A stretch of DNA of 64,000 nucleotides from Nissabacter sp. SGAir0207. GTDB taxonomy: Bacteria > Pseudomonadota > Gammaproteobacteria > Enterobacterales > Enterobacteriaceae. The position numbers and the translations under genes were made by a program. Positions within the stretch are counted from its first letter, which is position 1. Each line of letters begins with the position of its first letter. The notes under the pieces were generated by a model, which searched no databases, was not told the origin of the DNA, and worked only from the letters and a program-made list of their open reading frames with translations. This document shows positions 27,943-36,172 of the stretch, piece after piece. The stretch lies in contig NZ_CP028037.1 of assembly GCF_005491205.1 (NCBI RefSeq), positions 325,927-389,926 on the forward strand, read 5' to 3'.

Positions 27943-30900
27943 ATGACCCCATTTTCCAGTTTCTGGCAAGCCGGATATGAAGGTGCGGATCATATCAACC
28001 CCCAGGGCGAGGCGCTGTCAATGAACGAGGCGACAGGCCACCTCAATCGGGTAAGGGAAGATTATGCCGCACTGATACCGTTCAATATCCGCACCGTGCG
28101 TGAAACGGTTGGTTGGCGGTTGGTTGAAAAGGATGGCGAATTTGATTTTAGCTCGCTGGAGGAGCGCGCCCGGGTGGCGCAGGAGCTGGGCATCCAGATC
28201 TGCTGGACGTTCTGCCACTATGGCTACCCGGAGGATGTGGCGTTCTTCTCGCCGGAGTTCATCACGCGCTTTGCCCGCTTTTGCGACGCGGTGACGCGCT
28301 ACCTGGCCCCCTTCTCTGACATTCCCATCTATTCACCCATCAATGAAATCTCCTTCACCAGCTGGGGCATGGAAAACGGCATCTTCCCGCCGCCGCCCGG
28401 CGTGGAGGCTGGCATTGGCGACGCTGCCAAACGCCAGATGGTGCGCGCCACGCTGGCCGGCTGCGACGCCATCTGGGCGGCTGACCCACGCGCGCGCATC
28501 CTGCAATGTGACCCGATCATCCATTTGGTGCCGCCAGAGGTTGACCCGGAGCTGTGGGAGGGGGCCGTGGCGGGGCTACGTGAGGCGCAATACGCCGCCT
28601 GGGACATGATTTGCGGCCGCCTGGCACCGGAGCTGGGCGGCTCGCCGCGCTATTTGGATCTGATTGGCGCGAACTACTATCACAGTAACCAGTGGGAGGG
28701 AGGTACTGAAGCCCGACTGTGGTGGCATCTGGGCGACAAGCGGCGCAAACCGCTCTACCAGATGTTACTGGAACTGCATCAACGTTATGGCCGTCCTGTT
28801 TTGCTGGCTGAAACCAGCCATGTTGGCAGTGGCCGCGGCACCTGGATCAATGACATCACCGCTGAAGTGGCGCAGGCCCAAATGATCGGCGTGGATGTCC
28901 GCGGCATTTGCCTCTATCCGATTATTGATCGTCCCGATTGGGACAACGTTGCACATTGGCACCGCAGCGGTTTGTGGGATCTGGACTACCTTGGCCCCGA
29001 TCCCCATGCCAGGGTGCTGGTTCCTCACTATGCAACCGCCTTGCGCCGCGCGCAGGGCATGTTGCATCGGCTCCATTCGAAACTGTGTTTCACCAACAGC
29101 CCACCGGGCCAGGAAAGCTCTATGTCGACTATCGTTGTGTTTTGTCATTTGCGTTGGGATTTTGTCTATCAACGGCCCCAGCAGCTGCTGAGCCGGCTGG
29201 CACAATTTCATCGGATCCTCTTTATTGAGGAGCCCGTGTTTGACGAAGGGGCGCCCTATTTGGAAACCTCGACTCCCGCCCCAAACATCACCGTTTACCG
29301 TCCGCATACGCCGGTCCACGCCCCCGGTTTCCACGACGACCAGATCGCCGTGCTGCAACCCCTGCTGGAGAACCTGATCAAAGATGGCAGTGAACCCATT
29401 GCGTGGTTCTATACGCCGATGGCGCTGCCGCTGCTCAACTCCCTGACCCCGAGTCTGGTGGTCTATGACTGCATGGATGAACTGGCCGCCTTCAAAAACG
29501 CGCCGAAACAGTTGCTGCAACGTGAGTCCGCCCTGCTGGCGCGTGCTGACCTGCTGTTTACCGGCGGGCCGAGCCTTCATGCCGCCAAACAGGGCCGCCA
29601 TGACAACAGCTACTGCTTCCCGAGCAGCGTGGACGCGGTGCACTTTGAGCAGGCGCGCGACCGCAATAACGGCCACCCTGACCAGCAGCACCTGCCGCAC
29701 CCGCGCCTTGGCTTCTACGGCGTACTGGACGAGCGCCTCGACCTCGACCTGATTGCGGCGATGGCAGACCGCCACCCCGAGTGGCAACTCTGCATGGTAG
29801 GGCCAGTGGTAAAAATCGACCCGGCCAGCCTGCCGCAGCGCCCGAACATCCACTACTACGGCCAGCAGACCTATCAGGCGCTGCCGCACTTCCTGGCTGA
29901 CTGGGATGTCTGCCTGTTGCCGTTCGCCTTGAATGAGTCCACCCGCTTCATCAGCCCGACCAAAGTGCTGGAGTACATGGCCGCCGAGCTGCCGATCGTC
30001 AGTACCGCCATTAAGGACGTGGTGGAGCCGCATGGTGACGTGGTGGCCATCGGCTACGATACCGAGGGCTTTATCGCCGCCTGTGAGCGCGCCCTGGCGC
30101 TGACAGATGCCGAAAAAGCGGAAAGCGGTGAGCAGATGCGCGGGCGCATCGCCGCCACCTCGTGGGATGCCACGGCGGAGCAGATGGCGACGCTGATGGA
30201 TGAGTCCCTGCTGCATAAACGCCACCCGGTTCATCAGGACATTGCGCCGGTCTCCCGCACCGAGATGGACGCTTCCAACGTCTCAGTGCTGAGCACCACC
30301 AGCCCGAATGACGCGGTACGCATTCCCTGCCTGATTGCCGGTGCTGGCCCAACCGGCCTGAGCGCCGCCTACCACTATGGCCCCGGCGCGCTGCTGTTGG
30401 AGCGCCATGACAGCGTCGGCGGCTGGTGCCGTTCCATTGAAGACAATGGCTTCACCTTTGACTTCGCCGGCCACATCATGTTCTCCAATGACCCCTATGT
30501 GCTGGAGCTTTACGAGATGCTGCTGGGGGACAACCTGCACTGGCAGAACCGTGAGGCGTGGGTCTACAGCAAAAACGTCTACACCCGCTATCCGTTCCAG
30601 GGCGCGCTCTACGGCCTGCCGCCGGAAGTGATCAAAGAGTGCATCGTCGGGGCAATCGAGGCGCGTTACGGCGCGGCCGAACAGCCAGCGGGCGCGGTGG
30701 TGAAACCGTTGGATGACTGCTGCGCTGACGGCAGCGCGCCGGATGAGAACACCACGGTGGTGGATGGCGCGGGCTGCGAGCCGAAAAACTTCGAAGAGTT
30801 CATCCACAAGGTGTGGGGCAAGGGCATCGGCAAGCACTTCGCCATCCCTTACAACAAAAAACTGTGGACGGTGCCGCTCTCCGAGATGGAAACCTCCTGG

Positions 30901-31731
30901 CTGGGTGGCCGCGTGCCGTTGCCGGATCTGGAGCAGATCATTGAGGGGGCGCTGGAGCCAGTCGGCGCACCGATGGGGCCAAACGCGCGCTTCGGCTATC
31001 CGCTGCGTGGCGGCTTCCAGGCGTTGATGGAGGGCTTCCTGCCGCACATCGACGGGCAACTGGAGACTGGCGCGAAGATCATCCAGGTGCAGCCGCGTGA
31101 GCATATCCTGACGCTGGCCGATGGCCGCCGCTACCGCTATGACCACCTGATCAGCACCCTGCCGCTGCCAGAGCTGATCCGCATGATGGGTGACGCCGCG
31201 CCAGCGGAGATCCGTGAGGCCGCCGAAGGGCTGCAACACATCTCCGTCAAGTGCGTCAACTTGGGGATTGGCCGCGAAAACCTGACCGACAAGCACTGGA
31301 TCTACTACCCGGAAGAGACCATCTTCCACCGCATCTTTGTGCAGGGCAACGCCAGCCCGCACTGCAACCCGCCGGGCGGTTTCGGCATCACCTGCGAAAT
31401 CACCTACTCGCCGCATAAACCGCTGCCGGTCGATGGGCAGGCGCTGATTGACCGCTGCATCGAGGAGTGCATCCAGGTTGGGATGTTCACCAAAGAGGAC
31501 AAGGTGCTGGCGGCCAACATCGTCGATATGCCGTATGCCTATGTGATCTACGACCACACCCGCGCCAAACACGTTTCGACGGTGCGCAGCTGGCTGGCGA
31601 AGCACGATATCGTGCTGTCGGGTCGCTATAGTGAGTGGGAGTACTACAATTCAGATCATGCCTTTGTCGCCGGCAAGAACGCGGCGCAGAAAGTGAAAGC
31701 CCTGCAACGTAAGGATGGTACAGGGAGCTGA
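27943..31731 (+). CDS. Trifunctional fusion: GH1-like domain, glycosyltransferase, UDP-galactopyranose-mutase-like flavoprotein
   Basis: 1262 residues from the ATG at 27943 (AAGGAAG 6 nt upstream; a GTG at 27940 is in frame). Residue numbers below count from that GTG. Residues ~1-385 resemble a GH1/clan-A TIM barrel, with acid/base E136 in IYSPINEIS and nucleophile E291 in VLLAETSH. Residues ~395-770 form a GT4-like glycosyltransferase (HLRWDFVYQRPQQLL, VYDCMDEL, FISPTKVLEYMAAELPIVS). Residues ~793-1263 form a flavoprotein related to UDP-galactopyranose mutase (LIAGAGPTGLSAA, FAGHIMFS, GFQALMEGF). An in-frame ATG at 29122 (M395) sits 4 nt after AGGAAAG, exactly at the first junction, so the last two domains may also be made separately. 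No signal peptide. It probably builds a glycan unit exported by the next gene (inference). Confidence 0.85.
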   Translation: MTPFSSFWQAGYEGADHINPQGEALSMNEATGHLNRVREDYAALIPFNIRTVRETVGWRLVEKDGEFDFSSLEERARVAQELGIQICWTFCHYGYPEDVAFFSPEFITRFARFCDAVTRYLAPFSDIPIYSPINEISFTSWGMENGIFPPPPGVEAGIGDAAKRQMVRATLAGCDAIWAADPRARILQCDPIIHLVPPEVDPELWEGAVAGLREAQYAAWDMICGRLAPELGGSPRYLDLIGANYYHSNQWEGGTEARLWWHLGDKRRKPLYQMLLELHQRYGRPVLLAETSHVGSGRGTWINDITAEVAQAQMIGVDVRGICLYPIIDRPDWDNVAHWHRSGLWDLDYLGPDPHARVLVPHYATALRRAQGMLHRLHSKLCFTNSPPGQESSMSTIVVFCHLRWDFVYQRPQQLLSRLAQFHRILFIEEPVFDEGAPYLETSTPAPNITVYRPHTPVHAPGFHDDQIAVLQPLLENLIKDGSEPIAWFYTPMALPLLNSLTPSLVVYDCMDELAAFKNAPKQLLQRESALLARADLLFTGGPSLHAAKQGRHDNSYCFPSSVDAVHFEQARDRNNGHPDQQHLPHPRLGFYGVLDERLDLDLIAAMADRHPEWQLCMVGPVVKIDPASLPQRPNIHYYGQQTYQALPHFLADWDVCLLPFALNESTRFISPTKVLEYMAAELPIVSTAIKDVVEPHGDVVAIGYDTEGFIAACERALALTDAEKAESGEQMRGRIAATSWDATAEQMATLMDESLLHKRHPVHQDIAPVSRTEMDASNVSVLSTTSPNDAVRIPCLIAGAGPTGLSAAYHYGPGALLLERHDSVGGWCRSIEDNGFTFDFAGHIMFSNDPYVLELYEMLLGDNLHWQNREAWVYSKNVYTRYPFQGALYGLPPEVIKECIVGAIEARYGAAEQPAGAVVKPLDDCCADGSAPDENTTVVDGAGCEPKNFEEFIHKVWGKGIGKHFAIPYNKKLWTVPLSEMETSWLGGRVPLPDLEQIIEGALEPVGAPMGPNARFGYPLRGGFQALMEGFLPHIDGQLETGAKIIQVQPREHILTLADGRRYRYDHLISTLPLPELIRMMGDAAPAEIREAAEGLQHISVKCVNLGIGRENLTDKHWIYYPEETIFHRIFVQGNASPHCNPPGGFGITCEITYSPHKPLPVDGQALIDRCIEECIQVGMFTKEDKVLAANIVDMPYAYVIYDHTRAKHVSTVRSWLAKHDIVLSGRYSEWEYYNSDHAFVAGKNAAQKVKALQRKDGTGS

Positions 31732-31737
31732 CAGTGG

Positions 31738-31763
31738 GGCGCCCCGCACGCGGGGCGCCTTTC
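31738..31763 (+). terminator. Probable terminator after the fusion gene
   Basis: A perfect 10-bp GC stem (GGCGCCCCGC/GCGGGGCGCC at 31738-31747 and 31750-31759) with a tiny loop, followed by a short TTT run. Strong stem but weak T-tract. Confidence 0.65.
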
Positions 31764-31844
31764 CGGCTTCCGGCTTTCCCCCCTCCCGCCACACCGGCAG
31801 TACCGGCAACGGCACATGGACGCTTCATAATTGATAAATATGGC

Positions 31845-31867
31845 TACACTTTATGTGACAGTGTCAC
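31845..31867 (+). promoter_or_regulatory. Candidate promoter and palindromic operator upstream of the ABC exporter
   Basis: TACACT at 31845-31850 is a possible -10 element (weak TTCATA upstream at 31824). The 13-bp perfect palindrome GTGACA-G-TGTCAC follows at 31855-31867, about 55 bp before the ABC gene start. The half-site spacing is 5 bp between TGTGA and TCAC, one short of a CRP site. Confidence 0.4.
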
Positions 31868-31921
31868 CTTGGCCGGGCGCTGTGCCGGCCGGAATCCGCT
31901 TGATGAGATGAGAGGCGTCAT

Positions 31922-33757
31922 ATGTTGTACCGCAGCTTTGAAAAAATGATCGACATTTTCAAGCCAGCTCCGAAGGAAACGCCGCCTAATCGGGTATGGG
32001 CTTTCTACTTTTACTACCTCAAGCAGGTCTGGCCGACCTTCCTGGCGCTGATGTTTGTCGGGCTGGTCAGTGCGCTGCTGGAGGTGATCCTGTTTGACTT
32101 CCTGAGCCGACTGATTGACCTGACCCGCGGCACCACGCCGGCCAACTTTTTCGAGGCGCACTTCCATGAGCTGCTCTGGATGTTGATCGTTGCGCTGATC
32201 CTGCGGCCGCTGTTCATCGGCCTGCATGACCTGCTGATCCACCAGTGCATCAACCCCGGCATGTCGAGCATGATTTTGTGGCAGAACCACAACCACATCC
32301 TGCGGCAGAGCCTGCGCTTCTTCACCAATGATTTCTCCGGGCGCATTGCCCAGCGCATCACCCAGACCGGCAACGCCCTGCGTGACTCCTCGGTGCAGGC
32401 GGTGGATGCCATCTGGCATGTGCTGATCTACTCCATCGGCGCGATGGTGCTGTTCCTCGAGACCGACTGGCGGCTGATGATCCCGCTGCTGGTGTGGATT
32501 GTCGCCTACGCCATCAGCCTTAACTACTTTGTGCCGCGCGTGAAGGCGCGCTCGGTGGCCGCCTCCAATGCCAACTCCCGGCTGGTAGGGGCGATTGTCG
32601 ATAACTACACCAATATCCTGACCATCAAACTGTTCGCCCAGCGTGACCTGGAGGAGGCTTACGCCCGCGAGGCGCTGCGCGAACAGACCCACAAGGCGCA
32701 ACTCACCAGCCGCATGGTGACCAGCATGGACGTGACGGTAAACATCCTTAATGGGATGCTGATTGTCGCCACCACCGCGCTGGCGCTCTGGCTCTGGACG
32801 GAGAACCTGATCACCGTCGGCGCGATTGCCCTGTCAACCGGCCTGATGCTGCGGCTGGTCAACATGTCCGGCTGGATCATGTGGGTGGTCAACGGCATCT
32901 TCAGCAACATCGGCATGGTGCAGGATGGGCTGGAGACGCTGACCCAGCCGGTCACCGTCAGCGACGAGCCAAACGCGCCAGAGCTGATCGTCACCCGCGG
33001 CGAAATCACCTTTGAGCACGCCAAGTTCAACTACATCCGCGAGGGGACGCCGCTGATCCCTGACTTCAACCTGACCATCGGTGCAGGCGAACGCATCGGG
33101 CTGGTCGGCCCCTCGGGTTCCGGCAAGTCCACGCTGGTCAACCTGCTGCTACGCCTCTACAACCTGGATGGCGGCCGCATCCTGATTGATGGGCAGGACA
33201 TCTCCCAGGTCAGCCAGCAGAGCCTGCGCGCGCAGATCGGCATGATCACCCAGGACACCGCGCTGCTTAACCGCTCACTGCGCGACAACCTGCTCTACGG
33301 CAAGCCCGATGCCACCGAGGAGGAGTTGCAGCGCGCCATTAAACGGGCGCACGCCGATCAGTTCATCCCGTCGCTGGTGGACGATCAGGGCCGCACCGGG
33401 CTGGATGCCCACGTCGGCGAGCGTGGCGTGAAACTCTCCGGCGGCCAGCGCCAGCGTATCGCCATCGCCCGCGTGCTGCTGAAGGATGCGCCCATTTTGA
33501 TCATGGATGAGGCGACCTCCGCCCTCGACTCCGAGGTGGAAGCGGCCATTCAGGAGAGCCTGAACGTGCTGATGAAGGGCAAAACGGTGATTGCGATTGC
33601 CCACCGCCTCTCCACCATCGTCAAGATGGATCGACTGGTGGTGATGGAGAAGGGGCAGATTGCCGAGCTGGGCAGCCACGACGAGTTGCAGGGGGAGCAG
33701 GGCCTCTACTCCCGCCTGTGGCGTCACCAGACCGGCGGGTTTGTCGGCGCGCGTTAA
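31922..33757 (+). CDS. ABC exporter, fused membrane and ATPase domains (MsbA-like)
   Basis: 611 residues. Six transmembrane helices (~35-330), then a nucleotide-binding domain with Walker A GPSGSGKST (~396-404), signature LSGGQRQRIA (~508), Walker B ILIMDEATSALD (~525) and the H-loop AHRLS. The half-transporter would work as a homodimer. GAGAGG lies 6 nt before the start. Type I exporters of this layout move lipids, glycans or peptides. Placed after the glycosyltransferase/mutase fusion, a lipid-linked or oligosaccharide substrate is likely (inference). A good terminator follows, so it closes the glycan locus. Confidence 0.92.
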   Translation: MLYRSFEKMIDIFKPAPKETPPNRVWAFYFYYLKQVWPTFLALMFVGLVSALLEVILFDFLSRLIDLTRGTTPANFFEAHFHELLWMLIVALILRPLFIGLHDLLIHQCINPGMSSMILWQNHNHILRQSLRFFTNDFSGRIAQRITQTGNALRDSSVQAVDAIWHVLIYSIGAMVLFLETDWRLMIPLLVWIVAYAISLNYFVPRVKARSVAASNANSRLVGAIVDNYTNILTIKLFAQRDLEEAYAREALREQTHKAQLTSRMVTSMDVTVNILNGMLIVATTALALWLWTENLITVGAIALSTGLMLRLVNMSGWIMWVVNGIFSNIGMVQDGLETLTQPVTVSDEPNAPELIVTRGEITFEHAKFNYIREGTPLIPDFNLTIGAGERIGLVGPSGSGKSTLVNLLLRLYNLDGGRILIDGQDISQVSQQSLRAQIGMITQDTALLNRSLRDNLLYGKPDATEEELQRAIKRAHADQFIPSLVDDQGRTGLDAHVGERGVKLSGGQRQRIAIARVLLKDAPILIMDEATSALDSEVEAAIQESLNVLMKGKTVIAIAHRLSTIVKMDRLVVMEKGQIAELGSHDELQGEQGLYSRLWRHQTGGFVGAR

Positions 33758-33771
33758 GTGGCCCGATCGCC

Positions 33772-33798
33772 AAAAGGGACGGTACGCCGTCCCTTTTT
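33772..33798 (+). terminator. Bidirectional terminator after the ABC exporter
   Basis: AAAAGGGACGG-TACG-CCGTCCCTTTTT: a 7-bp GC-rich stem flanked by A and T runs, between the exporter and the convergent tautomerase gene. Confidence 0.9.
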
Positions 33799-33803
33799 CA
33801 TGC

Positions 33804-34193
33804 CTAGAGTTCGCCAGTCACATACTGCGCAACGCCGTTGCCGAAACTCCAGTCCGAGCGCGTATTGCTGATAAATGAGACCATCACGTCACTCGGCAAA
33901 ATGCCGCACTGCTCATGCAGTTCGCGGCACAGTTCGGTCAGGAACAGCGCCTTCTGCTCCTCGCTGCGCGGGCTGGTAAACACCCGTAACACCACAATAT
34001 TGTCCGTCCGCTCAATCCCCAGCCCGGTATCCTGGATCACCATCTGGTAGGGCTTGTTTTCGTGAACAATCTGGTAGCGGTCGCGTTCTGGTACCTTAAA
34101 GGCGGTCAGCACTGCGCGATGGGCGGCGTCCAGCATCTGGGTAATCTGTTGTTCACTGCGTCCCTCGAGAATATCAAAGGTCAATAATGGCAT
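33804..34193 (-). CDS. Tautomerase-superfamily protein
   Basis: 129 residues. It begins MPLLTFDILEGRSEQQI, so after Met removal it exposes the N-terminal proline used as the catalytic base in this superfamily. The length (~130) and the motif YQIVHENKPYQMVIQDTG fit the longer Tautomerase_2 group (MSAD-like) rather than 60-residue 4-oxalocrotonate tautomerases. Divergent from a LysR gene 123 bp away, which is probably its regulator. Substrate unknown. Confidence 0.85.
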   Translation of the reverse strand: MPLLTFDILEGRSEQQITQMLDAAHRAVLTAFKVPERDRYQIVHENKPYQMVIQDTGLGIERTDNIVVLRVFTSPRSEEQKALFLTELCRELHEQCGILPSDVMVSFISNTRSDWSFGNGVAQYVTGEL

Positions 34194-34223
34194 GGCTCAC
34201 CTCACAGGTCGATCCGGGTTTCA

Positions 34224-34239
34224 ACGAGGCGTGCCTCGT
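34224..34239. promoter_or_regulatory. Perfect palindrome between tautomerase and LysR genes
   Basis: ACGAGGC-GT-GCCTCGT lies 30 bp upstream of the tautomerase start. It is a candidate operator, or an mRNA hairpin in the 5' leader. Confidence 0.45.
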
Positions 34240-34316
34240 CACTGAGGATCAGACTAAGGCAATACGGCGGTGGGAAAAAGCGCTATGCTTGAAATGATTA
34301 TTCACTATTTTGAACA

Positions 34317-35264
34317 ATGCCGATGAAAGAGCTAAAACCCGATGCCCTCTGGACGCACCTGCACTGGCTGTCAGTGCTGGCGGAGCAGGGCAGTTTCACC
34401 CGCGCGGCGGAGCGGCTGGAGGTGAGCAAGGCGGCCGTCAGCCAGAAGATCAAGGAGCTGGAGCATCTGGCTGGCGTGCCGCTGGTGCGGCGCACCACGC
34501 GCACCATGCAGTTGACCAGCGCTGGCCAGAAACTGGTGGAGGAGCTAAAGGCGCCGCTCTCGCAGATTGTGCAGAGCTTTATTAGCGTGCGTGACGCGCA
34601 GGGGCCGCTGCGTGGGCTGGTGCGCGTCACCGCGCCGGTGGCCTTCTCCCGCCAGCAGCTGGTGCCGCACATCATTGAGTTTATGGCGCGCTACCCGCAG
34701 GTACGCGTCCAGCTGGAGGTGAGCGACCGGCTGGTGTCGCTGGCGGCGGAGGGGTATGACCTGGCGATCCGCCACAGCGACAGCCTGCCGGAGACCCACG
34801 TTGCCCACCGGCTGTGCGCCACCCGCACGCTGGTAGTGGCCGCGCCCGAGTACCTGCGCCGCCACGGCACACCCGAGACACCGCAGGCGCTGGCAGCGCA
34901 CCGCTGCCTCTACTATCCGCGAGGCGTGGAGTTGCCGGAGTGGGGGTTTGTGCCGCAGGGAGAGCGGGGCGAGCGGGTGACGGTGCCCATCAGCGGCAAT
35001 TTCGCCACCAACAACAGTGAGTCGATCCGGGATGCGGCGGTGGCTGGGATGGGCATCGCGCTGCTGCCGGATTTTAGCGCCCACGCCGCGCTGGAGAGCG
35101 GGGCGCTGGCGCCGTTGCTGCCAGCGTGGCGGCCGGTGGGGGCCTTTGCCGACAGCCTCTACATCCTGCGCCCCTGGAGCGCCCAAGTGCCGCGCGCGGT
35201 GGCGGCGTTCACCGCCTTCCTACGCGAGGCCTTTGGCCCGGAGGCGCGCCGCGAGCCGGGTTAG
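34317..35264 (+). CDS. LysR-family transcriptional regulator
   Basis: 315 residues. N-terminal winged helix (~10-70; GSFTRAAERLEVSKAAVSQKIKELE) and a C-terminal effector domain (~95-300) of the CrgA/PBP2 type. ATG at 34317 starts MPMKEL; the ribosome site is weak. Divergent from the tautomerase gene, so that gene is the likely target. Its stop overlaps the convergent PhzF-like gene by 3 bp. Confidence 0.93.
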   Translation: MPMKELKPDALWTHLHWLSVLAEQGSFTRAAERLEVSKAAVSQKIKELEHLAGVPLVRRTTRTMQLTSAGQKLVEELKAPLSQIVQSFISVRDAQGPLRGLVRVTAPVAFSRQQLVPHIIEFMARYPQVRVQLEVSDRLVSLAAEGYDLAIRHSDSLPETHVAHRLCATRTLVVAAPEYLRRHGTPETPQALAAHRCLYYPRGVELPEWGFVPQGERGERVTVPISGNFATNNSESIRDAAVAGMGIALLPDFSAHAALESGALAPLLPAWRPVGAFADSLYILRPWSAQVPRAVAAFTAFLREAFGPEARREPG

Positions 35265-36100
35265 CTGATGGTGCGGGCGGTGCCAGAGACGCGGATACTG
35301 CCGCCCGGCTGGTCGCTGATCTGGATGCGCAGCAGGGAGCGTGCGCCCATATCCTCGCCCTGAATAATCTCCACCTCGCCGTGGTGCGGCCACTGGCGAT
35401 CACGCAGGTAACCGCCGAGCGCTGCCGCCGCCGCGCCGGTGGCCGGATCTTCATACACCCCGCCGATGGCAAACGGGTTACGCGCATGGAAGCGGGTTGG
35501 GCTTTCGGCATGTACCAGACAGAACGTGGTGATGCCGTGCGCCTCCATCAGCGCCTTGCCCTGCGCCTGATCGTACTGCATCGCCTTCAGCGTCGCGCGG
35601 TGGCGCACCGGCAGGATCAGGTGGCTCGCACCGCCGTAGGCCATCGCTGGCGGCAGGCGGGTGTCCAGATCGCTCTCATGCCAGCCAAACAGCGCCAGCG
35701 CCTCCGCCAGCAATGCCTCCGGCACTGGCTCGCTGCGGGTTGGCGGCGATTGCAGGCTGGCGGCGGCCAGACTCTGCTGTATCTCGCCCTCCACGCTGAT
35801 ATCGCCATTGTTAAGGTAGAGACGGTAGCGGCCGCCGCCGAACTGCTCCGCCAGCGCCGCACCGGCGGCAATGGTGGCGTGGCCGCAGAAGGGCACCTCG
35901 ATCTCTGGCGCGAAGTAGCGTACCCGCCAGCCATCCTCATGGGGCGCGAGGAATGCGGTCTCCGAGTAGCCCACCTCGGCGGCGATGCGCTGCATCTCCG
36001 CCTCACCGGGCAGGGTTTCCGCGATCAGTACACCCGCCGGGTTGCCGCCCTGTCCGCCATCTGAAAAAGCCGCGATACGTTTTATAGTTTGATGTTCCAT
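35261..36100 (-). CDS. PhzF-family isomerase
   Basis: 279 residues, typical length. Motifs of the diaminopimelate-epimerase fold: GGNPAGVLI near the N terminus, VGYSETAFL with the catalytic Glu (E47), EVPFCGHATIAA, and DPATGAAAAALGGYL near the C terminus. Family members isomerise small substrates such as dihydro-hydroxyanthranilate in phenazine synthesis. No other phenazine genes are present, so the substrate here is unknown. GAGGCG precedes the ATG. Confidence 0.92.
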   Translation of the reverse strand: MEHQTIKRIAAFSDGGQGGNPAGVLIAETLPGEAEMQRIAAEVGYSETAFLAPHEDGWRVRYFAPEIEVPFCGHATIAAGAALAEQFGGGRYRLYLNNGDISVEGEIQQSLAAASLQSPPTRSEPVPEALLAEALALFGWHESDLDTRLPPAMAYGGASHLILPVRHRATLKAMQYDQAQGKALMEAHGITTFCLVHAESPTRFHARNPFAIGGVYEDPATGAAAAALGGYLRDRQWPHHGEVEIIQGEDMGARSLLRIQISDQPGGSIRVSGTARTIS

Positions 36101-36172
36101 GGTTTCACGCCTCAGTACTGGGTAAGAGAGGATCAGAGTAACGTGGAACGCAAGAAAAGGCGCGGGGCTGCA

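Noticed and set aside
31854..31868. CRP-binding site before the ABC exporter
   Set aside because: TGTGA and TCAC are separated by 5 bp, not 6, and the last base is wrong for TCACA; better described as a palindrome of unknown binder.
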